64,000 nt of DNA, taken from GWE2-42-39 sp963662895 (GTDB lineage Bacteria > Bacteroidota > Bacteroidia > Bacteroidales > Prolixibacteraceae). This document shows positions 9,112 through 17,820 of the stretch, in pieces (position 1 is the stretch's first letter; each line of letters starts with the position of its first letter). The stretch covers positions 3,224,001 to 3,288,000 of the forward strand of contig OY759981.1 in the NCBI GenBank assembly GCA_963662895.1, read 5' to 3'. The notes under the pieces are model-generated. The model searched no databases, was not told the DNA's origin, and worked only from the letters and a program-made list of their open reading frames with translations. The position numbers and the translations under genes were made by a program.

Positions 9112-9264
9112 TTCTACTTTAACAGATTTAGAAAGAAGACCAATTTTTCTGATTTTATACCCCAACCCCAAGGGGAGAAATCAGAAAAATAAATCCGGTT
9201 CCCCTCGGGGTTTAGGGTAAAACGGATGGATTTTTCGTTTTTGAAGGAATCTGTTAAAGTAGAA
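9112..9264. mobile_element. 153-bp palindromic MITE-like element
   Basis: Perfect 17-bp terminal inverted repeats: TTCTACTTTAACAGATT at 9112-9128 and its exact complement at 9248-9264. Inside are nested inverted repeats: ATTTTTCTGATTT near 9140 against AAATCAGAAAAAT near 9178, and a CCCCAAGGGG / CCCCTCGGGG pair. There is no coding capacity. It lies between two convergent units, so it may also terminate transcription from both sides. No clear target duplication was identified. Confidence 0.6.
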
Positions 9265-9302
9265 CTAATGTTCTTGTATAAATTTTCGTTTTCCGCGAAG
9301 CC

Positions 9303-9968
9303 TTAAAATTCTATATCATATAAACCTTCGCCATCTGCTTTAAACTGGCGAATGCTGATGTCGGTCATCGGGTGTTTGATCAACTGTAACAATAATTCAG
9401 GATTAATAGTTGCTGATTGCGCCCCGGCCATGCTAACACGGTAAATCTGGTCAACCGTTTTAAAACTTGCCGCCAACACTTTGGTGTGTAACCCAAAATC
9501 CACGGTGTTTTGAACAATGTCGGCAACCACCTCAATCCCATGTGACGAAATATTATCAAGACGGCTAACATATGGTGCTACAAAATCAGCCCCGGCACGT
9601 GCCGCAACCAATGCCTGCTGCTGGGTGAAAATAGCTGTTGCCGTTACGTTTATGCCGGCATCTTTTAATTTCACTATTGCCCTGTAACCTTCTTCCGAAA
9701 CAGGAATTTTCGCATAAAAATTATCGCCAAAATCGAAAAAACTTTTATACTTTTTTGTTTCACGTACCATATCTTCAGCATTGTCGCTAATCACTTGCAC
9801 GTGAATCATTCCACTACCAATCAATTGCTGAATTGCCTCAATAGCAACCGAAAATTTCATTCCCGATTGTTTCAGGATTGTAGGATTGGTTGTAACTCCC
9901 TGCAAAGGGAAAAATTTGTACAGCTTTTTCAGCTCTTCAATATTAGCTGTATCTGCCAGGTAAATCAT
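9303..9968 (-). CDS. Fructose-6-phosphate aldolase-type transaldolase-family protein
   Basis: A 221-aa class I aldolase of the FSA/TalC subfamily. The catalytic Schiff-base lysine is in AKIPVSEEG (Lys87), the conserved Asp is Asp6 (LADTAN), the FSA-type Gln is in HVQVIS (Gln58, where transaldolases have Glu), and the Tyr is in APYVSRLD (Tyr133). The Gln supports aldolase rather than transaldolase chemistry: cleavage of a ketose phosphate to dihydroxyacetone or hydroxyacetone plus glyceraldehyde 3-phosphate. It is the last gene of the minus-strand operon, after the SorE-like and SDR dehydrogenases that would supply its ketose phosphate. Confidence 0.85.
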   Translation of the reverse strand: MIYLADTANIEELKKLYKFFPLQGVTTNPTILKQSGMKFSVAIEAIQQLIGSGMIHVQVISDNAEDMVRETKKYKSFFDFGDNFYAKIPVSEEGYRAIVKLKDAGINVTATAIFTQQQALVAARAGADFVAPYVSRLDNISSHGIEVVADIVQNTVDFGLHTKVLAASFKTVDQIYRVSMAGAQSATINPELLLQLIKHPMTDISIRQFKADGEGLYDIEF

Positions 9969-10043
9969 ATCAGTATTAAATTAAAATGTTTCGACTGTGT
10001 CCGTTAGTTTTATTGGTCTTGCAGTTCAGTCGAGGCACCAAAT

Positions 10044-11324
10044 TTAAATACTTTTTGCGTTGGCTAGCAAATATTCTTCAGCTTTAACAGACCAAAGCCC
10101 GTTTGTTTTGGCAACGATTTCATCCAGTTTTGCAAACAACGGATCGTTTTTCCCCTTTTCTGCAAAATCTGCAATGGCGGTTAACGGCATATCAACATGC
10201 GTGTAAATCAGTTTTTTCCCGCCTGGTATATTAGGTAGATTTAATGTGGTATCAATTACAGCATTCAAGCCTCCAACGTGGGTTACCAGGCCAGCCGGAT
10301 CAAGTCCTTTGCCAAACATTTCGAGCGATTCAACCATGTCGTCGTTATTTCCTCCTGAGGTGCCGACAAGATGAGTGTAAGCATAATGAACATTGTAAAA
10401 ATTCATTTTAGCGCTCAGAGTCGGATCCGAAGGCCCTGCAAAAAAGTTCAGGCAACCGTCGAATGCAAGAATAGCATCGGCTTGCTCAATTACCGCAGAT
10501 ACAGGCGCAAATACGAACACATCGTCGTACCCGGTGTTGCCGGAAAGGCGGCGAAGTTCCTGTACCGGGTTTTCAAAAGCAGAAGTATTCAGGTAAATCA
10601 ATTCGATACCTTTTGTCTTTGCCCATTCCGGGGAATAAATAGATGCAGCGCGGTCAAGGCGTCTTTGATCAATGTCGGTAACCACCATCAAAGAAGGCCT
10701 GCGGTCTTCACGCATGATCGCGTAATTAATGGCTGCCAGCCCCATCGGGCCAACCCCTGCAAGGATTGCCACCTTTCCTTCATCAACAATTTCCATTTGA
10801 TGAATGTATGAACCCGGCACTGTGTGATAGTTGGCATGCATGGCACCAATCACGCAAGATAAAGGCTCGGAAAGCGATGCAGGATAAAAACCCGGTCCGT
10901 CGTATACCAGCAAACAATTTTGGACCAGCACATCTTTTGGAATAATGACATAGGTGGCATCACCACCTATAAAACGGTACGAGTAACCCGGGGCGCTTAA
11001 AACACCGACAGGCCCATCTTCGTAATAAATAGCCGGCTGAATGGAGAATTTCTGCCCGGCTTTAAATTTGTGTTGCCAGTTAGCGCCCACCTGAACTAAC
11101 TCACCGGCAAATTCATGACCGATTATAACCGGGTTTACCGCCACGTCATCAGGCACCCGTTTATGGTCACTACCCTGTGATGCTGCCTTGTACGACGACA
11201 TACAGATACTGTCTGACACGACTTTGGCCAATATTTCATCTTCGGTGATTTGCGGCAATTCAAATTCATCCAGCCTCAAATCTTTTTTCCCGTATATCCT
11301 GACTGCTTTTGTTTTCATAATCAT
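10044..11324 (-). CDS. Zinc-dependent medium-chain dehydrogenase, L-sorbose-1-phosphate reductase-like
   Basis: A 426-aa MDR-superfamily dehydrogenase resembling SorE. The catalytic zinc ligands are Cys41 (DSICMSS) and His70-Glu71 (IIGHEFAGEL), and the Rossmann nucleotide site is AILAGVGPMGLAAI (about residues 190-203). The likely role is oxidoreduction of a hexitol/ketose phosphate. It lies one base from the SDR gene (start 11324, SDR stop region 11326) and upstream of the FSA-type aldolase, so the two dehydrogenases probably act consecutively. The exact substrate is inference from SorE/GutD resemblance. Confidence 0.75.
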   Translation of the reverse strand: MIMKTKAVRIYGKKDLRLDEFELPQITEDEILAKVVSDSICMSSYKAASQGSDHKRVPDDVAVNPVIIGHEFAGELVQVGANWQHKFKAGQKFSIQPAIYYEDGPVGVLSAPGYSYRFIGGDATYVIIPKDVLVQNCLLVYDGPGFYPASLSEPLSCVIGAMHANYHTVPGSYIHQMEIVDEGKVAILAGVGPMGLAAINYAIMREDRRPSLMVVTDIDQRRLDRAASIYSPEWAKTKGIELIYLNTSAFENPVQELRRLSGNTGYDDVFVFAPVSAVIEQADAILAFDGCLNFFAGPSDPTLSAKMNFYNVHYAYTHLVGTSGGNNDDMVESLEMFGKGLDPAGLVTHVGGLNAVIDTTLNLPNIPGGKKLIYTHVDMPLTAIADFAEKGKNDPLFAKLDEIVAKTNGLWSVKAEEYLLANAKSI

Positions 11325-11325
11325 A

Positions 11326-12456
11326 TTATCTTAGCATATTTTGTCCACCGGTGACAGGTACAGCCTGGCCGGTTTCGTATTCCTGTTCAATGATGTAATA
11401 TACAGCGCGCATTACGTCAAGCGGGGTACAGCCGCGTCCGGCCGGAACCTGTGATTCGTAATGCTTTTTCACGTCTTCTACAGTTTTTGCTCCCGGCACT
11501 TTGCCTGCCCGCAAATACTGGACGAACAAGCCGTTTTCAGGATCAGACCAAAGCGGCCCGTCGAAGAAATTCCCCGGACAAACCGAGTTCACTTTAATTT
11601 TATAAGGCATCAGTTCCAAGGCAAACGACTGTGTAAGGCCAATTCCTCCGAATTTTCCGCCGGCATAAGCAAAGTTTTTGTTACTGCCTTTCAATCCCGA
11701 TTTCGAATTAATCTGGACAATATCGGCAAAATGATCCGCTTTCCACTGGTTTTGTACCTTCATCACTTTTGATGCGTATTTTGAGCAAAGGAAATAAGCA
11801 ATGTAATTCACTTTGGTCATCAGTTCAAAAGTTTCCGGTGTCATTTCATCCAGTCCGCCGGCACGCAAAATACCAGCGTTACTAATGAACAGGTCAAGGC
11901 CCCCAAACTCTTTCACAGTTTCGGTAATCAGATTTTCAACCGAAGCTGCATCGGCAACATTGGCTTTTACAAATAATGCTTTATTATTTCTTTCACCTGC
12001 ATTCAATTCGTTTGCAAATTCCTGACCCTTTTGGTCATTCAGATCGGCAATAACCACATTGGCGCCATTCTGCATCAGGTGTTCCACAATACCGGCGCCA
12101 AACCCCTGGGCTCCTCCGGTTACGATCGCAATACGCTGTTCGGCACGACCGTTTTCTTTCGGGCATTCGCCTACTTTTTCACCTGCTTCCAGCTTTATAA
12201 TCTGAGCGGGATAATCAGCTACCAGTAAACTGCCCAATCCTTTAATTGTAACCGCTTCAACCGCTTTCCCTGCGCTTTTTATTTTTTCTGAAAGTTCGGT
12301 CAACACATTGTCCGAATTTTCAACCACCAAACTTTCAATAGTTTTTATTGATTCCGGAAATTCTTCTTCAGTATAAAATTTTACGGTTTTCAGGCTATCC
12401 GCAGAAAGCATCATGCGAACAGCCGGAATGATTGTATTGATTTGATTTTGCATCAT
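11326..12456 (-). CDS. SDR-family dehydrogenase, sorbitol-6-phosphate 2-dehydrogenase-like, with N-terminal extension
   Basis: A 376-aa protein. The C-terminal 270 residues form a short-chain dehydrogenase with the nucleotide motif VTGGAQGFGAGI (about residues 114-125), NAG motif (SNAGI), catalytic Ser/Tyr/Lys (INSKSG...YAGGK) and C-terminal GQAVPVTGGQ. The first 105 residues are an additional domain, reminiscent of the leftover linker of larger aldolase-SDR fusions such as RhaD-type proteins, and are not assigned. It probably interconverts a polyol phosphate and a ketose phosphate, feeding the FSA-type aldolase. Confidence 0.75.
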   Translation of the reverse strand: MMQNQINTIIPAVRMMLSADSLKTVKFYTEEEFPESIKTIESLVVENSDNVLTELSEKIKSAGKAVEAVTIKGLGSLLVADYPAQIIKLEAGEKVGECPKENGRAEQRIAIVTGGAQGFGAGIVEHLMQNGANVVIADLNDQKGQEFANELNAGERNNKALFVKANVADAASVENLITETVKEFGGLDLFISNAGILRAGGLDEMTPETFELMTKVNYIAYFLCSKYASKVMKVQNQWKADHFADIVQINSKSGLKGSNKNFAYAGGKFGGIGLTQSFALELMPYKIKVNSVCPGNFFDGPLWSDPENGLFVQYLRAGKVPGAKTVEDVKKHYESQVPAGRGCTPLDVMRAVYYIIEQEYETGQAVPVTGGQNMLR

Positions 12457-12460
12457 TATT

Positions 12461-13705
12461 TTACGAATTGAAATATTTTATAATGGCATTTCCCAGAACC
12501 ACGAACTCAGCGTTTTGTCCGGTTCTTGCCTTATCTTTTTCATCTAAATAGCCTGGCCTGCCTTTGGCAATTAAATATTGGTGAGCTGCTACAATACAAG
12601 TTCCCTCGTAACCAATTTTTATCAACTCTTCATCCAGATCAACACCCCCCGAACACGACACTTTTACTGGTTCCAGCGCCGGGGTGTTATGCTCGGTGCC
12701 AAAAGTAATAACAAAACCTTTGTTGTAAAAGAATTTTACAAAATCCTTCAATACCGGAAATTTATTTCGTCCGGGGATCAGTTCAAGGCTACTGATATTT
12801 TTAGCCTGAAGTTTGGCGTACAGCATTTCCGGGTCGCGTTCAAAATCGGTGAATTCGCCCTTGGGATTGTCAAGCAGAACCGGGTAGCAGGGAATTCCTC
12901 CACCATTGATAATCAGGTCCCGGACATCTTCCAGGCTCAGGAAGGCACGGTCGTTTTCAGGAACAAATGCCTTGCCCCCGGCTTTTAAAAGATTGCCGCG
13001 AATTTCATTTTCCAGTCCGGCAAAATCAGCCAGGTCCGACTTCAGTCCTTTACCTGAAAATATTTTTGAGAAGATGTTTTTCCGTTCTGTTTCTCCGGCA
13101 AATTTTTCATAAACAGCTTCCCGTAAAGCTTTTGCGATATGTCTTTCGCGTAGCATGTTACGGGCATACTTTGCTTTCATTCCTTCTGATGTGAACTGAA
13201 TGTCGATTCCGAGTTCAGCAAGCAAAGCGTTCAGTTTATGAACCATTTCGGCAGTCTGTAAATTGCTTTCCTCCTGAACCTGATCAAGTAAAGCCTGATA
13301 CTTTTCATTCAGTTTAAATGGAAATGCAAGACCTTTCCCGCTGAAGTAAGTACGTCCCGGGTTATTGGGGTCGTTCACACGAATATTACTGGCCTGTTCG
13401 TCTTTTTGCAAAGCCATGAATTCGATGTTGTACAACGGGAATATTTTATATTTTTTAGCAAGCTCAGTAAATTCGGCATACCCATCGGTGGTATAGAAAT
13501 CGTTGATGCCCAGTACCCGGACGCCTTCATTCTGAGCCATTTTAAAAGCCTGTTCTATTTCTGTAAAAGCACTGAACGAGAATGGCGTATGAAAGTGCCC
13601 GTTTACCAGTAAAGGACTTGAATCAGCATTATTTGAAGCCCAATTAATTAATTCCGTTTCATTTGGAAACGATGTGAAAATATTTTGCATCTCTGTAAGT
13701 TTCAA
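12461..13705 (-). CDS. PHP-domain-like metal-dependent phosphoesterase, unassigned
   Basis: A 414-aa protein with PHP-type metal-binding motifs: NGHFHTPFSFS (His37 and His39), GINDFYT (about residue 75) and FGTEHNTP (about residue 345). It is 5 bp upstream of the SDR gene in the same operon. PHP proteins are usually phosphatases or phosphodiesterases; here it may remove phosphate from a pathway intermediate or act as an unusual metal-dependent hydrolase/lyase. No close characterised family was recognised. Confidence 0.6.
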   Translation of the reverse strand: MKLTEMQNIFTSFPNETELINWASNNADSSPLLVNGHFHTPFSFSAFTEIEQAFKMAQNEGVRVLGINDFYTTDGYAEFTELAKKYKIFPLYNIEFMALQKDEQASNIRVNDPNNPGRTYFSGKGLAFPFKLNEKYQALLDQVQEESNLQTAEMVHKLNALLAELGIDIQFTSEGMKAKYARNMLRERHIAKALREAVYEKFAGETERKNIFSKIFSGKGLKSDLADFAGLENEIRGNLLKAGGKAFVPENDRAFLSLEDVRDLIINGGGIPCYPVLLDNPKGEFTDFERDPEMLYAKLQAKNISSLELIPGRNKFPVLKDFVKFFYNKGFVITFGTEHNTPALEPVKVSCSGGVDLDEELIKIGYEGTCIVAAHQYLIAKGRPGYLDEKDKARTGQNAEFVVLGNAIIKYFNS

Positions 13706-13869
13706 AGTTCAAAGGTTCAAGACTTTATATGTTAGACTTTAGACTCTATTCATAATTCGAAATTTCAATCACCTCAATCTTTTTCAATCATCAATCCTAT
13801 TGAGGAAATTACCCCATCCCATAGCGGGACAGGGCAAAAATTCCTTTCTTATGAATAAAAGAGCATTTT

Positions 13870-16338
13870 TTAGATTCCCAGTTTATTTCTTCTGAACTGT
13901 TCATTTTCAGTGAAATTATTTTTTACTGTATGACCTTTCAAAGGTACCAGTTTTTCGTGGATTGCATCGATAATCCAGCTGGCCTGTGGGAAGAAATAGT
14001 CCTCAAGTTCATGAGCCGGAGTAATCCAGTTACGCGAACCTACAACCACAGGCGGGGCATCCAGTTCGTCGAATGCCAGTTCGGTAATGGTCTGCGCCAT
14101 GTCTTTCATAAACGAACCACGGGCTGAAGCATCGCCGGTAATGATGATACGTCCGGTCTTTTTCAATGATTCGATTACCGGTTCGTAATTGAACGGAACG
14201 AGAGACCGTGCATCGATCACTTCGGCGCTCATATTGTATTTTTCCTGAAGTATATTTGCAGCTTCCATCACACGGTACAAAGTTGCACCAATCGAGAGGA
14301 TCGTTACATCTTTTCCTTCGCGTTTGATGTCCGGTTCGCCCAGCGGAATTTCGTAGTAACCAGCCGGAACGCCCTCTTTGTGGAATTGCTCACCGATGTC
14401 GTATAAACGTTGGCTTTCGAAGAAAACTACCGGGTCTGTTCCCTGAAGTGCTGCATTCATCAGTCCTTTGGCATCGTAAGGAGTTGCCGGGAAGACCACT
14501 TTCAGTCCAGGGATATGGGTAGCCAAAGCTGTCCAGTCCTGTGAGTGTTGGGCTCCATATTTCGACCCAACTGAAACCCTGATGACCATTGGCATTTTCA
14601 GCACGTTTCCGCTCATTGCCTGCCATTTGGGTAATTGGTTGAACACTTCGTCGCCGGCACGGCCAAGAAAATCGCAGTACATAATTTCAGGAATAACACG
14701 GCCTCCACACATCGCATAACCAATAGCTGTTCCGATGATCGAAGCTTCCGAAATTGGCGAGTTAAACAACCGGTGGTATGGTAATGCTTCGGTCAGGCCC
14801 CGGTATGCGGCAAAAGCGCCGCCCCAGTCACGGTTTTCTTCCCCGTAAGCAATTAATGTCGGGTCTTTATAGAAACGGTCGATAACAGCTTCGAAAATAC
14901 CATCGCGGTAGCCAAACGTTTTTATTTTTGAGTGAGCTTTCCCGTTTTCATCAAAGGCATAGCGTTCTTTTTTTGCCAGTTGTTTTACGCGTGGGTTTTC
15001 TTCTATCGGGTGGTTTACTTCCGGCTGACGGTCTTCCATTTTGTCGACTGACCCATTCGAGAACATCATATCCCCAATCAGTTCCGGGTGTTTTTCCATG
15101 TTCATGTGAGGAGAAACCTGGTCGTCGGTCGATAATTTTAAGCCCCAGGTGATCAAATCTGTAGCAGCCGATTTAATCTCGTCCAAAGCAGCCTCGGTGG
15201 CAACACCGGCTTTCACCAGTTCTTTTCCAAACCAAACGATCGAATCCTGGGCTTCCCATGCTTCCACTTCTTCTTTTGTACGGTACGAAGAAGCATCGGA
15301 CGGAGAGTGTCCGCTGTAACGGTAAGTAAGTACATCGAGCAGAACCGGGCCCCGTTTTTCTTTCAGGATTTTACGTTTGCGTTTGTAAGCATCAATCACA
15401 GCCAATGGGTTGTACCCGTCTACACGTTCGGCGTGCATCTGGTCGGCATTCAGACCGGCTCCAATGCGGGCAGCTACTTTGTATCCCATGGTCTCGCCAC
15501 AGGTCTGTCCGCCCATCCCGTACTGATTATTCATGATGTTGATAATCAAAGGAAGACCGCCTTTCAGGTCTCCTTCCCACAGTTCATTGAACTGGTCCAT
15601 GGTTGCAAAAACCAGCCCTTCCCAAACAGGACCACAGGCCATTGAAGCATCACCAATATTGGCAACCACAATACCTTTTTTACGGTTTACTTTTTTGTAC
15701 AAGGCAGCACCTACGGAAATGTCGCCTGAACCACCTACGATTGCATTGTTCGGGTAAATGCCAAACGGGGTGAAAAATGCGTGCATGGATCCGCCTAATC
15801 CACGGTTGAAGCCGGTTTCGCGTGCAAAAATTTCAGCCAGTGTGCCGTAAATCAGGAAATGAATAGCCATTTCTTTTGCTGAACCGGAGAAGTTGTTTTT
15901 TACAGGTGCAAAAGTAATCCCCTCGAAATGGGATTCCATGACCTTTGTTAACTGCTCGTCGCTTAGTTTGTTAATAGCTGATAGCCCTTTTGCAAGAATT
16001 TCGCCGTGGCTGCGGTGCGATCCGAAGATAAAATCGTCGATGTCCAGGGTATAAGCCATTCCAACAGCAGCGGCTTCCTGTCCGATTGACAAGTGTGCGG
16101 GGCCGGGATGATTGTAGGCAATCCCATTATATTCGCCCCTGGTTTTTATTAGGTTTAGCATAGTTTCGAATTCGCGAATGATGACCATGTCGCGGAAAAT
16201 TCGAATCAAATCTTCATTTGAAAAATTTGCTTTTTCTTCTTCAACAGTTTTATTGTATTGGTTGACAGGAATCGGTTTAAACGTCACTTCGCCGGCTTTC
16301 CTGACTTCTTCCGGGTTAATAAATTGTACTTTTGGCAT
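13870..16338 (-). CDS. 2-oxoacid/acetoin-type dehydrogenase E1, fused alpha and beta subunits
   Basis: An 822-aa ThDP-dependent E1. Residues about 35-400 are the alpha part, with the ThDP motif IGDASMACG ... IMNNQYGMGG. Residues about 480-820 are the beta part, with AYGEENRDWGGAFAAYRG and the PISEASIIGTAIGYA block. Alpha-beta fusion is seen in Bacteroidota branched-chain-like E1 proteins. It decarboxylates a 2-oxoacid, or cleaves an acetoin-like alpha-diketone/acyloin, and passes the acyl group to the lipoyl E2. E2 and E3 are directly upstream in the operon. The substrate is uncertain; association with polyol-phosphate enzymes is unusual for the housekeeping complex. Confidence 0.85.
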   Translation of the reverse strand: MPKVQFINPEEVRKAGEVTFKPIPVNQYNKTVEEEKANFSNEDLIRIFRDMVIIREFETMLNLIKTRGEYNGIAYNHPGPAHLSIGQEAAAVGMAYTLDIDDFIFGSHRSHGEILAKGLSAINKLSDEQLTKVMESHFEGITFAPVKNNFSGSAKEMAIHFLIYGTLAEIFARETGFNRGLGGSMHAFFTPFGIYPNNAIVGGSGDISVGAALYKKVNRKKGIVVANIGDASMACGPVWEGLVFATMDQFNELWEGDLKGGLPLIINIMNNQYGMGGQTCGETMGYKVAARIGAGLNADQMHAERVDGYNPLAVIDAYKRKRKILKEKRGPVLLDVLTYRYSGHSPSDASSYRTKEEVEAWEAQDSIVWFGKELVKAGVATEAALDEIKSAATDLITWGLKLSTDDQVSPHMNMEKHPELIGDMMFSNGSVDKMEDRQPEVNHPIEENPRVKQLAKKERYAFDENGKAHSKIKTFGYRDGIFEAVIDRFYKDPTLIAYGEENRDWGGAFAAYRGLTEALPYHRLFNSPISEASIIGTAIGYAMCGGRVIPEIMYCDFLGRAGDEVFNQLPKWQAMSGNVLKMPMVIRVSVGSKYGAQHSQDWTALATHIPGLKVVFPATPYDAKGLMNAALQGTDPVVFFESQRLYDIGEQFHKEGVPAGYYEIPLGEPDIKREGKDVTILSIGATLYRVMEAANILQEKYNMSAEVIDARSLVPFNYEPVIESLKKTGRIIITGDASARGSFMKDMAQTITELAFDELDAPPVVVGSRNWITPAHELEDYFFPQASWIIDAIHEKLVPLKGHTVKNNFTENEQFRRNKLGI

Positions 16339-16379
16339 TGTATAAGATTTTTAGATAATAGACTAAAGATTAACAGACT

Positions 16380-17738
16380 TTAAAATGTAAAAATGGTTTC
16401 CTTGATGATCTCACTGACTGTAGGGTGCGGGAAAACAATTTCCTGTACATCTTTTATCCTGAGCTGGGCTTCAATCAAGGCGCAAGCACCCCAGATCATT
16501 TCGGAACATGCACCGCCAACCATATGTACTCCAAGAATTTCTCCGTATTTTTTACCGGCAATAACTTTGCAGAATCCGTCTTTGCCTTCATTTTCGGCAA
16601 CGAAACGTCCGGCATACGCCATTGGCAATTTGCGTACTTCCACTTCAATTTCTTTTTCTTTTGCAGCAGCTTCGGTCAGCCCCACGCCGGCAATTTCAGG
16701 ATGTGTATAAACAACGCCGGGAATGGCATTGTAGCGCATCTGGTCTTTGCGCCCCAGAATATGGTTCACTGCAACTTCGCCTTCACGGCTGGCTGTATGT
16801 GCCAATAGCGAAAATCCGGTAATATCCCCCGCTGCATAAACATTTGGAATGTTGGTACGGCAGTTTTTGTCGACTTTCACCCCGCGGGGAGTAAATTCAA
16901 CGCCGATGTTTTCAAGACCAATTCCGGCTACATTTGCCCTTCTGCCAACCGAAAGTAACACCTGTTCGCCGGTGATTTTTTGTTCAGCGCCATCTTTTTC
17001 AAAAGTTACTTCCTTGCCGTTTAGCTTCGTAACTTTAGCCCCCAGATGGAAATCAATTCCGCGTTTGGTAAATCCGGCTCGGACAAATTTTGCAATTTCT
17101 TCATCAATGCCGGTCAGTATTTCAGGCAACATTTCAATTACGGTCACCTTTGTGCCTACAGCATTGAAGAAATCAGCAAACTCAGTACCGATCACACCAC
17201 CACCAATAATAACCAGACTTTTCGGTAATTCTTTTAACTGAAGTATTTCGCGGTTAGTCAGAATTGTTTTCGGATCGAGCCCCGGAATTGGCGGAACAGT
17301 AGCTTCCGAACCGGTGCAAATCAGCAAATTTATTGCCTTGTATATTTTCCCTTCTGATTCAATACTGATTTCAGCACCTCGTTTTTCCTTAATAACAGCT
17401 TCGGCCATTACTACTTCGGCTTTGGCATGTTTCATTTTTGCGTCAACACCCGAAACCAGTTTGCGAACCACTTTGTTTTTCCGCTTCATGATTTTTTCAA
17501 AATCGAAGCCAATCTCCCCAACATTGATCCCGTATTTTCCTGCTTCGTGGGCATATTCCAAAACTTTAGCCGAGTTGAGCAACGTTTTTGTCGGGATGCA
17601 ACCTTCATTCAGGCAAACACCTCCCAGTGATCGTTTATCGAAGATGACCACGTTCAATCCGTTTGCCCCGGCGCGTTCAGCAGCCACATACCCGGCCGGA
17701 CCACCACCTAAAATTGCTATGTCGAATATTTTTTCCAT
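16380..17738 (-). CDS. lpdA: Dihydrolipoyl dehydrogenase (E3)
   Basis: A 452-aa flavoprotein disulfide reductase. The FAD site is AILGGGPAGYVAA (residues 8-20), the redox-active disulfide is GGVCLNEGCIPTK (about 40-52), the NAD site is VIIGGGVIGTEFADF (about 175-189), and the C-terminal catalytic His-Glu is FPHPTVSE. It reoxidises the dihydrolipoyl group of the E2 encoded just upstream on the minus strand. All key residues are present. Because E1, E2 and E3 are in one operon, this is probably a dedicated copy rather than the general cellular E3. Confidence 0.93.
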   Translation of the reverse strand: MEKIFDIAILGGGPAGYVAAERAGANGLNVVIFDKRSLGGVCLNEGCIPTKTLLNSAKVLEYAHEAGKYGINVGEIGFDFEKIMKRKNKVVRKLVSGVDAKMKHAKAEVVMAEAVIKEKRGAEISIESEGKIYKAINLLICTGSEATVPPIPGLDPKTILTNREILQLKELPKSLVIIGGGVIGTEFADFFNAVGTKVTVIEMLPEILTGIDEEIAKFVRAGFTKRGIDFHLGAKVTKLNGKEVTFEKDGAEQKITGEQVLLSVGRRANVAGIGLENIGVEFTPRGVKVDKNCRTNIPNVYAAGDITGFSLLAHTASREGEVAVNHILGRKDQMRYNAIPGVVYTHPEIAGVGLTEAAAKEKEIEVEVRKLPMAYAGRFVAENEGKDGFCKVIAGKKYGEILGVHMVGGACSEMIWGACALIEAQLRIKDVQEIVFPHPTVSEIIKETIFTF

Positions 17739-17750
17739 GATTTTCAGAAA

Positions 17751-17813
17751 AGCCTCACCTCCGAAAACCTTACCCTGATAAATTAATACTATATTATTTA
17801 AGGAGGCGAGGCT
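17751..17813. repeat. Inverted repeat between E2 and E3 genes
   Basis: AGCCTCACCTCC (17751-17762) and GGAGGCGAGGCT (17802-17813) pair over 12 bp with one mismatch, with a 39-nt AT-rich loop. There is no T-run downstream on the minus strand, so it may stabilise or process the mRNA between two operon genes instead of ending it. Confidence 0.45.
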
Positions 17814-17820
17814 GTATTTT

